Below, one piece after another: positions 46,437-57,664 of a DNA stretch of 64,000 nucleotides. Each line of letters begins with the position of its first letter. Within the stretch, counting starts at the first letter, position 1. The notes beneath the pieces are model-generated. The model was not told where the DNA came from and did not search any database. It saw only the letters and a program-made list of their open reading frames with translations. The position numbers and the translations under genes were made by a program. Where the stretch lies: positions 186,001 through 250,000 of the forward strand of contig JADJPV010000006.1 of assembly GCA_016713085.1 (NCBI GenBank). The letters are read 5' to 3'. This stretch comes from Chitinophagaceae bacterium (GTDB lineage: Bacteria > Bacteroidota > Bacteroidia > Chitinophagales > Chitinophagaceae).

Positions 46437-47366
46437 TCACAAATTCTGCAACAATTCAAATTCTTTTCTGCTGATCGTAAAGATTGTTCCATGACGGATA
46501 CCTTTTGGCAGGGAAATTTTATCTGAAATATCTGTCCAGTTAATCAAATCAGCTGATTGTATGGCTCCGTATTTATGATCACGGTATTTATCAAAGTAAA
46601 CAATCCAGGTATTATTCAGCTTTAATGTTGTTGGACCTTCAGCCCAGTAATTACCGGTGATTGGTGCAGTTGCATTGCTGTAACCGCTGTTTAATTTTTT
46701 ACTCGTAGCGATCTTAATATTTTTCTGCGCAGGTTCTCTTGTTTCATCTTTCAGAAACATGATAAACCGTTTTCCGTCAGGAACAATCGTTGCATCAATC
46801 ACATTGAAACCTTTGTCGTAAAGTAATTTTGTTTTGCTGAAGGTTTTAAAGTCTTTTGTCAGCACATAATACATCCGATGATTGTAACCGCTCTCTACTT
46901 TTGGATCAGCTTTGTATTTACCGGAGATGGTTGTTGCCCAATAGATCATGTATTGTTTCTTCTTTGCATCATAGGTAATTTCAGGAGCCCAGCAGTTGCG
47001 TGCAGAATCTTCCTGCTGCATCACAGGAATAAATTGTTGTTCACTCCAGTGAATCAAATCAGCTGATGATGCATAACCGATTCCTTTCTCATTCCAGCTT
47101 ACTGTCCATACCACATGAAACAAACCATCAGCACCACGGATAATGCAGGGGTCACGCATCAGTTTATCTTTTGAAACAACAGGCTTTAAAAAAGAGCTGT
47201 CATTCTTCAATGCTTTCCATTGTAACCCATCAAAACTGTAAGCAAGATGCAAACCATCCTGCCCGTTATTTTTGAAATAGGCAAACACACGAACACTGTC
47301 GCCCGACTGTGCAACTACTGCACTTAAAAAAAACAAACCAACCAGTGCTGTATAAATTCGTTTCAT
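46437..47366 (-). CDS. GH43-family glycosidase (arabinan/xylan-type)
   Basis: 309 residues, signal peptide MKRIYTALVGLFFLSAVVAQ. Five-bladed propeller with the three GH43 carboxylates: LMRDPCI (base Asp), FNVIDATIV (Asp) and YWAEGPT (acid Glu), plus CWAPEIT. It belongs to a divergent, small GH43 subset. Activities in the family are alpha-L-arabinofuranosidase, arabinanase and beta-xylosidase or galactosidase. In this pectin neighbourhood an arabinose- or galactose-releasing role on rhamnogalacturonan side chains is likely. It is the last gene of its unit, directly after the dehydrogenase. Confidence 0.82.
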   Translation of the reverse strand: MKRIYTALVGLFFLSAVVAQSGDSVRVFAYFKNNGQDGLHLAYSFDGLQWKALKNDSSFLKPVVSKDKLMRDPCIIRGADGLFHVVWTVSWNEKGIGYASSADLIHWSEQQFIPVMQQEDSARNCWAPEITYDAKKKQYMIYWATTISGKYKADPKVESGYNHRMYYVLTKDFKTFSKTKLLYDKGFNVIDATIVPDGKRFIMFLKDETREPAQKNIKIATSKKLNSGYSNATAPITGNYWAEGPTTLKLNNTWIVYFDKYRDHKYGAIQSADLINWTDISDKISLPKGIRHGTIFTISRKEFELLQNL

Positions 47367-47375
47367 TGCTTTCTG

Positions 47376-48388
47376 TTATAAGTTTAAAATTTCATTCCAG
47401 ATATTTTCCAACACAGGAATTCCATTTTGCAGATTTTTTCTCTTGCCTGCAGAACACGTTCACCGGGGTAGGCAATTTTTGCTTCAGCATTCGCCGGAAC
47501 AGACTGTTTATAATCTGCAATGACCCGTTCAATCAGTTGAGGAATGGATGAATGATTGGACAATTTTGAAAGATCAATTGCAATAAACACCTGCGACAAA
47601 CTATGCTCCGTTTCTTTCTTTGTGATTTCATGTGCAGATAATCCGCCAGATAAAATTGCAGCAAGCAAATCCAGCAATAATGAAAGACCGGCACCTTTCC
47701 AGTATCCAACAGGAACAGGACGTTTGAAAGCAAGAATTGCAGAAGGATCTTTTGTAAGCTGACCATGTTCATCATATCCACCATCAACACTCAGCATTTC
47801 ATCATTCATGGCTTTCAGTTCCAGTGCACCATTTGAAAATTGTGAAACAGCCATATCAAGAACAATTGCTTCATGTTGAAAAGGAACTGCAATAACAAGC
47901 GGATTATTTCCCAGCCTTGCATCAACAGCACCCCATGCCGGCATGAGGCCGGTAGTGTTTGTCCATCCTATAAATACAAAACCTTTCTTTGCTGCCTGCC
48001 ATCCGTAAGTTCCGCCACGCATCCAGTGATTGGTATTTGATAAAGCCACACAACCAATTCCATATTCACCAGCAAGTTTCATGGATTGATCTGCAGCAAA
48101 CTGTGCATTCAAAATTCCCGGACCAAGCTGTCCGTTCCATTGCTCCATTCCATTGAACTTTCCTGTAAGCACCGGTTCTGCATTCTTATCTACAATTCCA
48201 TTTCTTGTATATTCTACAAACCGTTTAAACCTGTTCACGCCATGAGAAGTAACACCATCCATACTGCTTTGTGTAAATACCTCTGCAAGCATCTTTGATT
48301 TTTCTGCTGCAAACCCTTCCCTGTTGAGAATTGACTCAAACCTCGCTGACATTTCAGATGCCTTAATATAAACAGTTTGATTACTCAT
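47376..48388 (-). CDS. Malate/L-lactate dehydrogenase family oxidoreductase, YiaK-like (C-terminal frameshift)
   Basis: No signal peptide. Family signatures: TSHGVNRFKRF (catalytic His), NTNHWMRGGTYGWQAA, GNNPLVIAVP, GYWKGAGLSLLLDLLAA and PGERVLQAREK. Best match is the 2,3-diketo/3-dehydro-L-gulonate reductase branch (YiaK), NAD(P)H-dependent and cytoplasmic. The T6 run at 47434-47439 is one base short; repair gives 337 residues ending EILNL and a stop 10 bases before GH43. In a pectin locus it may handle a uronate or ulosonate intermediate. The exact substrate is not deducible. Confidence 0.85.
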
Positions 48389-48409
48389 TTAAATGTTTAA
48401 TGAAATGGA

Positions 48410-51400
48410 TCACCTGATTAAAGTTACACTCATCAGTCCAATCACCACATCATTGGCAATGGTTTGCAATTTTAATTCTTTCAGGGTTTTATTTTTATTC
48501 AATGGCAGATCTAAAACCGTAGCTGCCCCGCCATCAATCATTTTTCCTTTGTAAGCTGCAATAGTGTTATCGTAGTCAGATACAATTTTTCCTGTCTTTA
48601 AATGAATACGTACAGGTCGTGCTGCATCAATGGTAAAAGCAAACCCATCATCCATATAATCCTGCTCGATGGGCCACCATGTTTCAGGGTTTTTCAACAA
48701 TAATGTATCGGATGTATTATCAGTATAGGATATGATCACCGCAGCATTCACCATCCTGCTTTGCATCGGGTTGGTCGATCCTGCCATCAGCAAATAAGCA
48801 TGCGATGCTTTGCCTGTTAGCGGAACGATAGCTTCTTTGGGATAATTATCCCATTGAGAAGTAAACAGGATATTTGATTGTAACGTATCTGAAGGAGTGG
48901 CGAAAGAAATACCCTGCGGTAAAACGATCCTGTTTGATTCACCTGCTAATTTCCTTAAACCTCTGTCATTGATGTCAGCCGTTAATAATGGATGCGTCCA
49001 TTCTCCGATTCCCTGTGTAGGTAATTGCAGTGTAGCTACCTGTGGTCTTGGTGAGAGATACTGGTTCCTGAATATTTTCGTGACTTTATCGTTAAACAGT
49101 TTCGTTAAATCGACCTGTTCAGTTTTCCCAAACGGTTGATCTGTATTCCAATTAACGATTTGTTGATGAACTGTGGTTTCATTCGCTACAAAAGAAATGG
49201 TATTGGAACCGGGAATAACATACTGCTTTTCTACATTCGCTTGCTTGTAACTACCATTGGGCTGTAATTCCAATACTCTGGTAAATGGATGAACATCTGA
49301 ATTAATGATCAGATTTCCCTTTAGTATTGAATTGCTGTTATTAACGATACTGAATTCCAGGCTGTTCCTTGGCTGATTGAAGGAAGCTGTTATTTCAACG
49401 GCATCTTTCACAGTTATATCCAACGGTTGCCACCAAATGAAATCATTCTGTTTCAGCTTTACAAAAACAGTATAGCTTCCTTTCACAGCATTGATTACTG
49501 CTGAAACTTTTTCCTTATTGTTTTGTACCGATTGTAAGATTTGCTGCGGATCGGATATGCTTTGAATTTCAGTACCGGAAAATTGCAAATTAAGTTTTGC
49601 TCCGTTTGTATAATGTGGTTGCAGACCAGATACCGCTGTGCTGTTTCCTGACCATATGATGCTGATGACATATTTATCCTGTACTCCACTGCTCACTTCA
49701 ATTGCAGGCGATCCTATTACATCTTCAACATTTTTCCATGTTGTTTTTTTACCGTTCACTATTACAGACTGAACATTGGCTCCATTTGCTTTTACTACTA
49801 ATTTCAATTTCATCTTTTTTCCGAGAGATGGAATAATGGTATAACGATCTTCTTTGCCGTTTCGTTTAAAATCAACACTAATATCAGGTACGCTGATGGA
49901 TGCATGATTCCATGCGGAAGGGAAACCAGGCTTTATTACCAGTTCTCCTTTCAAAGCATTCGGTAAGATTCCAAACAAGCCTTCAACCAGGCTTCTTGCA
50001 GTCATTGCAACTGGATCAGCAAAATCACGGTAAGATTCACCACGGGCAGCATCATAAAAAGATATTTGTCCGATGTTACCTGCACTGCCACCGAGATACA
50101 TGGTAGATAATAATTCACTCTTAAATAAATTAAACCCTTTTTCATTTCTTCCGGCCTGCCAGTTGGCCAATGCAGTATGCATCACTTCCGCAGTAGCCAC
50201 ATTATTCAAACTCCATTCGTAAGGCATCCAGTTTGTTGTACTTACTGTATAATAACCATCTTCCAGTCCTTTTGCTGTTACAGGAATATGCGGAATATTT
50301 TTATCGATATATTTCATGCTTTGATATGCCTGGAAAAGATCCGGCACATCACTGTCAATACTGTGATACATGGTCCATAATCCAGCACTTGTATGCAACA
50401 ACTTGTTACCCATCATGTCTTTAAATTCTGCATAAGTTCCTTGTGAAGGCATCCACAAAACAGTATTGATTGCTTTCAAAATTTTGGCAGCTTCTGCTTC
50501 ATAAGCAGTTCCATCTTCACCAATCAGTTTTGCAATCATTGCTGCATCCCTGTTGGCTTTATAATTATAAGCTGATGAATGTGTAACTGCTCCTCCACTG
50601 TATTGCAATGCATCGCTTGCCCAGATGACTGCATACGCATCGTAGAGCCCATCATTATCAGGATCAAAATTTCTTTTCTCCCATGCAAGATGCCGGGTAA
50701 TAACAGGCCATATTTCTTTTGCAAAAGTTAAATCACCTGTCCAGAATAAATGACGCAGCAATGCATCAATATAAACCAGGTTCATATCATAATGATGAGC
50801 ACGGATATCACCATTTGGATTACGACAAATATATCCGCTGGTAAAAACAGAGGTCCCGATTTTTTCCAGTGTTCTTGCAAGGTGCAGTGCTGTATCCATT
50901 ACAAGAGGGCCAGTCAAAGGTGCAGTAATTTGCGATAAAGCATATGCTTTAAAATGTGTGTTTGCCCTGTCGTGCCAACTCAACACATCACCAACATACG
51001 GACCACGCCATCCATTTAAACGCATCCTCCACCCAATAGAACCATGCATGAATGTTGGATTTTCCCAAACAGCATCTGCTGTAATTCCTAAAACTCCACC
51101 TAATGTGTTGATGTATTTATCCGGAGTAACTACTTTAACCCGATCAGCAATCTTACGTCTTGCAGCCTCTGCTTTGCTGTATATTTTTTCAGATTCAGTA
51201 TAAGAAATCGATTTTTTACTGCCGGGTTTTTGGATGGCGAAATAATAAACTTCATTATTTTTTACATCCAGTCTTCCTGTTATCAATGAAGCTTTGCTTT
51301 TTGCTGAATGATATAACAGATCCGGGGATTTTTGTTGTGCAGCATCCCCAATATGTAATTGCATGGAAGGAGGAACAAAACCAATCAGCTGTTGTTCTTT

Positions 51401-52084
51401 GCTCACAGTAACAGGTTTGACCGTATCAGTTGCAAAGTTTTTATTTACATATGGATCCCATTCAGCAACCACACCTGTTCCATATTTCAACAGGAAATTA
51501 TTGTTGTTTATCACATAACTGTTATCCGTGCAGTATTCCGGTTTTAAATAAAAACTGCTTTCAGGATCAGGGCCCATATCACCATCACGACTGAATTTTT
51601 TTCCTGAGGCACCTCCATAAGCATAAATTAATTTTATAGATGATGGAACGTTTTCAAACTGCAACTTAATAATCACACCCTCTGCATCAGCCATGGCAAG
51701 AATACTAAGATGCAGCTTTCCTTTGCTCAGCATTTTATCTTCAATTACATAAATCATACTGCCGGGGCGGTAACGTGCAGTTATTTTATCAGCATAAATC
51801 AACCATTTGCTGCTGTCATTATTTGCCAGTCCGAATTTTATATTACCACCCATGCCCGGCATATACATTGCAAACTCCGGAAGATCACCAGCTTCTGCAC
51901 GAAAGGCAGTATTGGTACCATACAAGGCTCTAGTGAAACGCCTGTTCCCATTCTCAATTACAATATCATTCCCTTCGGGATGATAACGAACCTGGCGTTC
52001 AATTCCATGCCATGATTTTTTCTCTTGACAGAATGAGAACTGCCATGCAGAAATTAATAGTGTAAGAAGTATAATTTGTTTCAT
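48410..52084 (-). CDS. Large DUF4450-like (alpha/alpha)6 glycosidase-like protein
   Basis: 1224 residues, signal peptide ending FSFCQ. N-terminal beta sandwich (KSWHGIERQVRYHPEGNDIVIENGNRRFTRALYGTN is DUF4450-like), a six-hairpin catalytic-like domain around 340-690 (GWRMRLNGWRGPYVGDVLSWHDRA, YDMNLVYIDALLRHLFW, TNWMPYEWSLNN), then C-terminal beta domains. The fold and position beside GH2, GH115 and GH28 suggest an exo-acting glycosidase on a pectic or glucuronic-acid-rich side chain. No substrate is established that I can name. Acidic candidates include the Asp/Glu in WHDRA, FDPDNDG and MPYEWS. Intact, no frameshift. Confidence 0.65.
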   Translation of the reverse strand: MKQIILLTLLISAWQFSFCQEKKSWHGIERQVRYHPEGNDIVIENGNRRFTRALYGTNTAFRAEAGDLPEFAMYMPGMGGNIKFGLANNDSSKWLIYADKITARYRPGSMIYVIEDKMLSKGKLHLSILAMADAEGVIIKLQFENVPSSIKLIYAYGGASGKKFSRDGDMGPDPESSFYLKPEYCTDNSYVINNNNFLLKYGTGVVAEWDPYVNKNFATDTVKPVTVSKEQQLIGFVPPSMQLHIGDAAQQKSPDLLYHSAKSKASLITGRLDVKNNEVYYFAIQKPGSKKSISYTESEKIYSKAEAARRKIADRVKVVTPDKYINTLGGVLGITADAVWENPTFMHGSIGWRMRLNGWRGPYVGDVLSWHDRANTHFKAYALSQITAPLTGPLVMDTALHLARTLEKIGTSVFTSGYICRNPNGDIRAHHYDMNLVYIDALLRHLFWTGDLTFAKEIWPVITRHLAWEKRNFDPDNDGLYDAYAVIWASDALQYSGGAVTHSSAYNYKANRDAAMIAKLIGEDGTAYEAEAAKILKAINTVLWMPSQGTYAEFKDMMGNKLLHTSAGLWTMYHSIDSDVPDLFQAYQSMKYIDKNIPHIPVTAKGLEDGYYTVSTTNWMPYEWSLNNVATAEVMHTALANWQAGRNEKGFNLFKSELLSTMYLGGSAGNIGQISFYDAARGESYRDFADPVAMTARSLVEGLFGILPNALKGELVIKPGFPSAWNHASISVPDISVDFKRNGKEDRYTIIPSLGKKMKLKLVVKANGANVQSVIVNGKKTTWKNVEDVIGSPAIEVSSGVQDKYVISIIWSGNSTAVSGLQPHYTNGAKLNLQFSGTEIQSISDPQQILQSVQNNKEKVSAVINAVKGSYTVFVKLKQNDFIWWQPLDITVKDAVEITASFNQPRNSLEFSIVNNSNSILKGNLIINSDVHPFTRVLELQPNGSYKQANVEKQYVIPGSNTISFVANETTVHQQIVNWNTDQPFGKTEQVDLTKLFNDKVTKIFRNQYLSPRPQVATLQLPTQGIGEWTHPLLTADINDRGLRKLAGESNRIVLPQGISFATPSDTLQSNILFTSQWDNYPKEAIVPLTGKASHAYLLMAGSTNPMQSRMVNAAVIISYTDNTSDTLLLKNPETWWPIEQDYMDDGFAFTIDAARPVRIHLKTGKIVSDYDNTIAAYKGKMIDGGAATVLDLPLNKNKTLKELKLQTIANDVVIGLMSVTLIR

Positions 52085-52322
52085 TTAGCCTCTCCTCCCT
52101 TCCTCCTCTCCCGTAGAGAGGAGGCGGTACTTTAATTTTTTATTGAATCGTTTATCTACCACATCTGCTTTATCTATTTACTCAACACATCAACCCAATT
52201 CTTTTAATCAGCTTTTGCGAAAAGCAAGGGCTGTGTGTTGATGGCCTTCTCCTTTGGAGAAGGTCGGGATGAGGCTTCAAGGGCTGTGTGTTGCAGTTCC
52301 CCCTTCAGGGGGCGGAGGGGTT
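52085..52322. repeat. Cluster of interspersed palindromes in the intergenic gap
   Basis: 238 bases with no gene. It holds CCTCCTCTC/GAGAGGAGG (52102-52124, 9-bp arms), CCTTCTCC-TTT-GGAGAAGG (52245-52263), a CCCCCTTCAGGGGGCGGAGGGG hairpin (52299-52320), and a 16-base direct repeat CAAGGGCTGTGTGTTG at 52225-52240 and 52278-52293. These are typical Bacteroidota interspersed repeats. The last is related to the one inside the GH115 gene (59679-59705). Confidence 0.75.
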
Positions 52323-54457
52323 TTAAAACATTTTCTTCAACCCTTCCCATTTCACTTTCCATGTTTTTGGAAAGCCTGCATTGATTCCTTTGTCTGCATC
52401 AGCACCTGTACACATCAATGCAACAGCATTCAACACACCACCATTGCCCGGCAGATAGATCGTTAAACGATCATCCTGGAAATTATGTCCATTGATTAAA
52501 TACGTATTTGTTCTAACAGGCATCAGTAATGCATTTACTGCTTCTTCACCCATATGCAAACGTGCTGCTGTCATTGCCATCAGGGGATAATCCCAACCCC
52601 ATGTTTCATTCCAATCCCATTTTTCCAATACGGTAAAATAAGTTTTTTCATTACCACTGTATCCAATCCGTTTGCAGCAGGGATCGTACTGTAAGCACCC
52701 AACACTGCCGGATGATCAGTTAAATACTTTGATCCTTTTTCATAACAGTCAGGTGTGTTGCCAGCTGCCAGATAAACACCGTTCAACTGTGGCAATGGTG
52801 CAAGATTGTTAATGATCTCATCCCATTTCTTTTCTCTTGGCAAACCTGAACGTACTCTCCATTGCTGTGCAACTTCCAAGGCCCAGCTCCAGTAAGACAA
52901 TTCATAGGTTGGATTGAAAGTTGATACTGCATCAAAACATTCCTGCGCAGGGATCAATCCTTTACCAAGATTATATTTTTTTGTTTGTTGATTGTACGAA
53001 GGAAACGATGCCATAAAATCGGCTGTAGCAAACAATAACTCTTTGTACTTATTTAATGTTTTGCTATTTGGGTTATGACGATACATCAACTCCGCCATAT
53101 AAATAAAATGCGGTTGTTGCCAAATGAGAAATGCACCAACAGAAGATGGAGCTTCATCACCATTATTATCTGTCATCTTTTGCCAACGCAAACCTTCAAA
53201 GCCTTGTCGCTTGGCAATCAACTTTGCTTTTTCCGCAACAGTAAAATACCAGTCGAGACTTTTTTCCATCAACTCTGGTCTTCCCCATTGTGCAAAATGC
53301 ACGGCATGCCACCAATGCATTTCTAAATGTGGTTTACCATACCAGCTGTTATAAGTTAATCCTGTTTCCTGTGGCGGATAAGCAGATACACAGTTTACTT
53401 TCGTGAGATATTGTGATAACACAACTCTGCGTTCCAGTTCAAATGCTCTTGCTTCTTTTACCTGTGAAAAATCAACAGCACCACCACTTAACCAGAATTT
53501 TTTCCATGAGAGTTCACTGCTCTGTTTCGTTTTAGAATAGTTGGTGATGGTTGTTACAGGTTTCTTCTCTGAAAAACTGAAGCTGCATTCAAACAAACCC
53601 TTTCCAGACGTTGGTTGTAACAGAAAATAATGAGTGTCTGCTTTTTTAATTGTTGCAGACGAAGACCAATTCACATCAACATAATAATTAGTTGTATCGA
53701 ATGTTCGTTTGATGAGTGCACTACCCGTACTACTTGATAATGTTGAACTGTGTTTTTCATCGCTCTTGAAATTATCTCCACCGTCTTTAAACTGTGCATT
53801 TGGATAAGGGAAATGCAAACGGACAGTAATTCTTTTATTGGATAGTAATGGTGATTCAATACGAAACGAAACAGCATCGTGTTGCTGATGTGCGGCTGTT
53901 GTAACTTTTACAGGTACACCTTCTACTGTAAAGTTGCTGATGATTACTCCCGTCCACAAATTCAATTCCTGGCTGATCTTTTGAATATCTTTTTCTGTTG
54001 CAAGCGTTCCATCATTCTTTTTTATTTCCAAACCAATATTGCCCAATTGCAAACGATGTGGATTAACACGAAAATATTCTACTGCCATCTTCACCCTGCC
54101 CCCTTCTTTCGGCTGTACGGTGTAAGAAATTTTTCTTCCTTCCAGTTCATATACTTTCTGTGCTTCTTCTACCCGCAAGTTTTCCGTATTGGGAAAGCTG
54201 TGCCAGCCCCATACCGATTGTGTTCCCAACGGCACTCCTTTTATATAGGCATCAGGAAAACTCTGCATACCTGTTGCATCAACTGTAAATGCGAAATTGC
54301 CATTGCCAACAGTGAGTGATGAAAGTGAATCAATCTTGTTCACTTTTACATTGTGGCGTTTCACTACTGTTTCACGGTTGATGGGTTGCGAGGTTGCCAC
54401 AAAGACACTAAGGCAGAAAGAAGCGCAAAGAAGAAAAGAAGAAAAGTTGAATTTCAT
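52323..54457 (-). CDS. Six-hairpin glycosidase, GH65/GH95-like (one frameshift)
   Basis: Signal peptide ending VATSQ. Large N-terminal beta sandwich (SLTVGNGNFAFTVDATGMQSFP), linker, then the (alpha/alpha)6 barrel with NSWYGKPHLEMHWWHAVHFAQWG, the likely catalytic region, and DAVSTFNPTYELSYWSWAL. The T6 run at 52643-52648 is one base short; repair restores LEKWDWNETWGWDYPLMAM and gives 711 residues. The layout resembles clan GH-L/GH-Q enzymes, but the family is not certain. It may attack a rhamnose-, fucose- or glucuronate-containing side chain with the neighbouring GH2, GH115 and DUF4450-like proteins. Confidence 0.7.
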
Positions 54458-54554
54458 TTTATTGTTTTATCGCCACCAAGTTCGCTGAAACAAAGAAGCT
54501 TCATGTTTTCCTTTGCGTCTTCATGTCTTTATACCAATGATCAGAATACATTAT

Positions 54555-57404
54555 CTACTGCCGGGCGACTATAATTTTCTTTCTGTCAGTTGTCTTTGGC
54601 ATACCAAAATAGAAATACAAGGTACGCTTCTTGCTTCCGCTTACATGATTCAGTTCACTCTTTGGTCCGTACACTCTTGTATTGGTTGTTAAACCTGTTG
54701 CCAGTTTGGTACCAATCGGTGGAATGCAATCCAAAAAAGAAATATTCCCGGTTGGTAATTCAGGATGCGGTTTGGTGGCACTGCTCAATGCATAAAAATC
54801 AAAGAGACGGACAAACAATCCACTATCTGGTGATGCCACGTACAGTTTACCTTCAACCGTACTCAGCTCCATCCAGTTTACTTCCCCATAATATCCTTTA
54901 AACTCAGGATATACAGCAGGAGAATAACCCGTATGTGAGTTGTTATAAATATTCTGCCAAACATTTACAGGTGTACCTGCCAACCTGTTTTTCCATTGAC
55001 GAACAGGACCTTTACCTAACCAACGGCTTGATAAAATATAATTCTCCGGATAATTAAAACTGATCCCTGCAAACGGCTGATCACCTTCCAGGCTGTACTC
55101 ATATTCCATCGTTGTCCATCCGCTTGCGTTGATTTTCCAGCGAACATATTTCATGTTACCACTGTAAGTAAACTCAACAACAGAATTCGTTCCTTCCTTA
55201 TAAGACCTTGATGATACAACGGCTGCAGTTCCTTTTACCAGTACAGGGCCGTTGTTAAATGATAACACATAATCATTCGCTGTATTTCTTGTTGTAACAA
55301 GGTTACCTGTTTTTTTATCCAGCACTACTGTTACTTCTCCCCCTGTGATTGAATACACCGTATCTGTTTCTTTAATAACCGTTGAATCATTCTTTACTGT
55401 AACAAAACCATTCAGCTGTACCGCATTACTTTTAATACTGGAAGTCCATTTGTAAATCTCCCTGCCGAAATTATCTTTCGCCACAATCACCAGTGCATCA
55501 TAATTTTTATAATCAGCAGGTAACTGCAATTGCAATGATCCTGTTTTTGTTGCTTCAATGGCTGGAAAAGATGCAGTGCCTTTTTCTTTACGATATAACC
55601 ATCAAAACGGTCAAAGGGTTTGCTGTAGTCAACCAATGCCCAATAAAAACTGCATTGACTGGTATTGAGAAAATGATACCGGTTTTCCAATTCAATAGTT
55701 CCATTAAAGTTCGCAGGCAACTGTGTGCCGAGTTTTAATTGAATGGGTGAAAAGATTTCACGCAGCGCATAAAAGCTTCCTTCTTTTTCACGGTGCGGAC
55801 CAAGTATTCCATCGTTTGCATTCAAACCATTTGCATCCAGTGCATTATTTAAATCTGTGCGTACAATTGCTTCATCCACCATTGCCCAAATAAATACACC
55901 ACCACTCTTTTGTGATTTCCAATGCAGGTTCCAGAAATCCTCCATTGCTGCGCCACCTCCACCATCATCCTGCGAATGCAGCATTTCTGTCGGCATATAA
56001 ATCAATGAATCGTTCAGAATTTTTTGTGTACTGTAAAAGTCTTCGTAATGATTACCATCGATGCCGCTAAAATGATTACCCGGTCGATGATGCGGATGAA
56101 TGACAGGACGTTTTTGAAAATCCCATTTTGTAAAATCATCATCCAGTTCTTTGTTGGTGCCGCCTTCATTTCCATTGTCCCAGAAAATAATGGAAGGATG
56201 ATTCAGATCACGCAACACCAGTTCTTTTACCAATGGTTCACCTGCTTTTGCTGAATAGAATTTTTGCCAGCCGGCTAATTCATTCAATACATAAATACCG
56301 AGACTATCACAAAGCTGTAAAAATATTTATCAGGCGGATAATGACTGCAGCGAACTGCATTCATATTCATTTCTTTCAATAGTAATGCATCAGTCAATTC
56401 CTGTTCTTTACTCAGCGATCTTGCAGTTTCAGGCCACCAGCAATGTCGGTTCACACCTTTAAATTTCACCTGTGTACCGTTGATATAAATACCCTGTCCA
56501 TATTTTATTTCAATGGTGCGGAAACCAAACTTCTCATTCAGTTCATATAATTTTTTACCGGAAGCATCCTGCAGAACTACATTAGCAGAATATAAGTTCG
56601 GTAATTCAGATGTCCATGTTTTAATATTGGGAACCTGTGCTGATACAATTACATTTTCATCTGCTTTTGATACAGAAGTTTTTACTGTAGAGATCACTTT
56701 TTTATTTACATCCGTAATCGTTGTTAATACAAATGCATTTTGTAAAAGATTTTTGTCCAAACCTGCATTGCAAATTTGCCATCGGCTTTTGCATCAATAC
56801 CAACATAGTCAATATACTGCTTTGGCGTTGCTTCCAGCCAAACCGGGCGGAAGATGCCGCCGAATACCCAATAATCAGCAAGACGTTCTGCATTGTTTAC
56901 ACTGGCATCACTGCTCATCTTGCTCACGGTTACTTCCAGTGTATTTGGTTTATCATAATTCAATAAAGAAGTCACATCATATTTAAACCGGTAGAAAGCG
57001 CCCCGATGTGTATCACCTGCTGATTTTCCATTGATCTTTACTTCAGTATCCGTCATGCTTCCTTCAAATACAAGCTGTATCAGTTTTCCTTTCATGGATG
57101 CAGGAACTTTGAACTGGTATTTATACATCCCCTTCTCATCATAGAAGCGAAAGTTTTTTCCGTTGGTCTTATAATCACGGCCGTAATTATAATTACCAAA
57201 GCCCTGCTGCTCCCAGCAGCTCGGCACCTGGATCTTTTTCCATTCGCCGCTATTACGACCTGCGGTGCAAAAGAAATCCCATTGAACAGTATTCTTTGCA
57301 TCGGTGCCGGAGAGATATTGAATTTGCTTTTGTTGTGCCTGCAGAAAAGTTATGAGTAATAAGTTATAAGTTACGAGTAACCAAACTTTGTACATCTTGT
57401 TCAT
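54555..57404 (-). CDS. GH2 family glycosidase (beta-galactosidase/glucuronidase type, three frameshifts)
   Basis: Signal peptide ending FLQAQ, jelly-roll sugar-binding domain (VPSCWEQQGFGNYNYG), Ig-like domain and barrel: NRHCWWPETARSL, VRCSHYPPDKYF, the acid/base Glu in FWDNGNEGGTN, and PTEMLHSQDDGGGG as the probable nucleophile region, then C-terminal sandwiches. Each break lacks one base: A3 at 56759-56761, A5 at 56319-56323, T5 at 55581-55585. Repair gives 950 residues. The DNGNEGG motif, in place of the usual SLGNE, marks a divergent subgroup. With GH115 it could remove beta-linked sugar next to glucuronic acid. Confidence 0.78.
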
Positions 57405-57503
57405 TGTTGTTGTTATTTATGTTATCCGCTTTTGTATTTCTATCATACTTCGTTGCGTCGCACTCTTGTACTGCAACAAATCTTTCAGCCTTCTCTCATC
57501 AAA

Positions 57504-57647
57504 CGTTCCTACGGAACGAACCTCTGCTTTTTTATCCTGTTACCGATCAAATGTCCCTACAGGACATTTTCTCTATTCATCATTTATCACTTATCATTTA
57601 TTGCTCAGTGCTATTCTAACCCCGTCCGACGAAGGCGTCTGACGGGG
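57504..57647. repeat. Hairpin repeats between GH115 and GH2
   Basis: Three palindromes: CGTTCCTACGGAACG (57504-57518), AAATGTCC/GGACATTT (57549-57569) and CCCCGTC.../...GACGGGG (57620-57647, about 11 of 12 paired). They fill most of the 260-base gap between the two genes. No recognizable coding content. They may be mobile palindromes or transcript-processing hairpins. Confidence 0.7.
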
Positions 57648-57664
57648 CGTACATACATCATACA

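Noticed and set aside
3513..57404. Programmed ribosomal frameshifting or split genes as the biological explanation
   Set aside because: Breaks occur in many unrelated families at many different homopolymers without a common slippery motif, and each is repaired by one base. Sequencing error is simpler.
57536..57545. A further GCAGGA-like operator upstream of the GH2 gene (CCTGTTACCG)
   Set aside because: It is about 130 bases from the start codon, has no paired half-site and no -7-like box at the distance seen in the other three.
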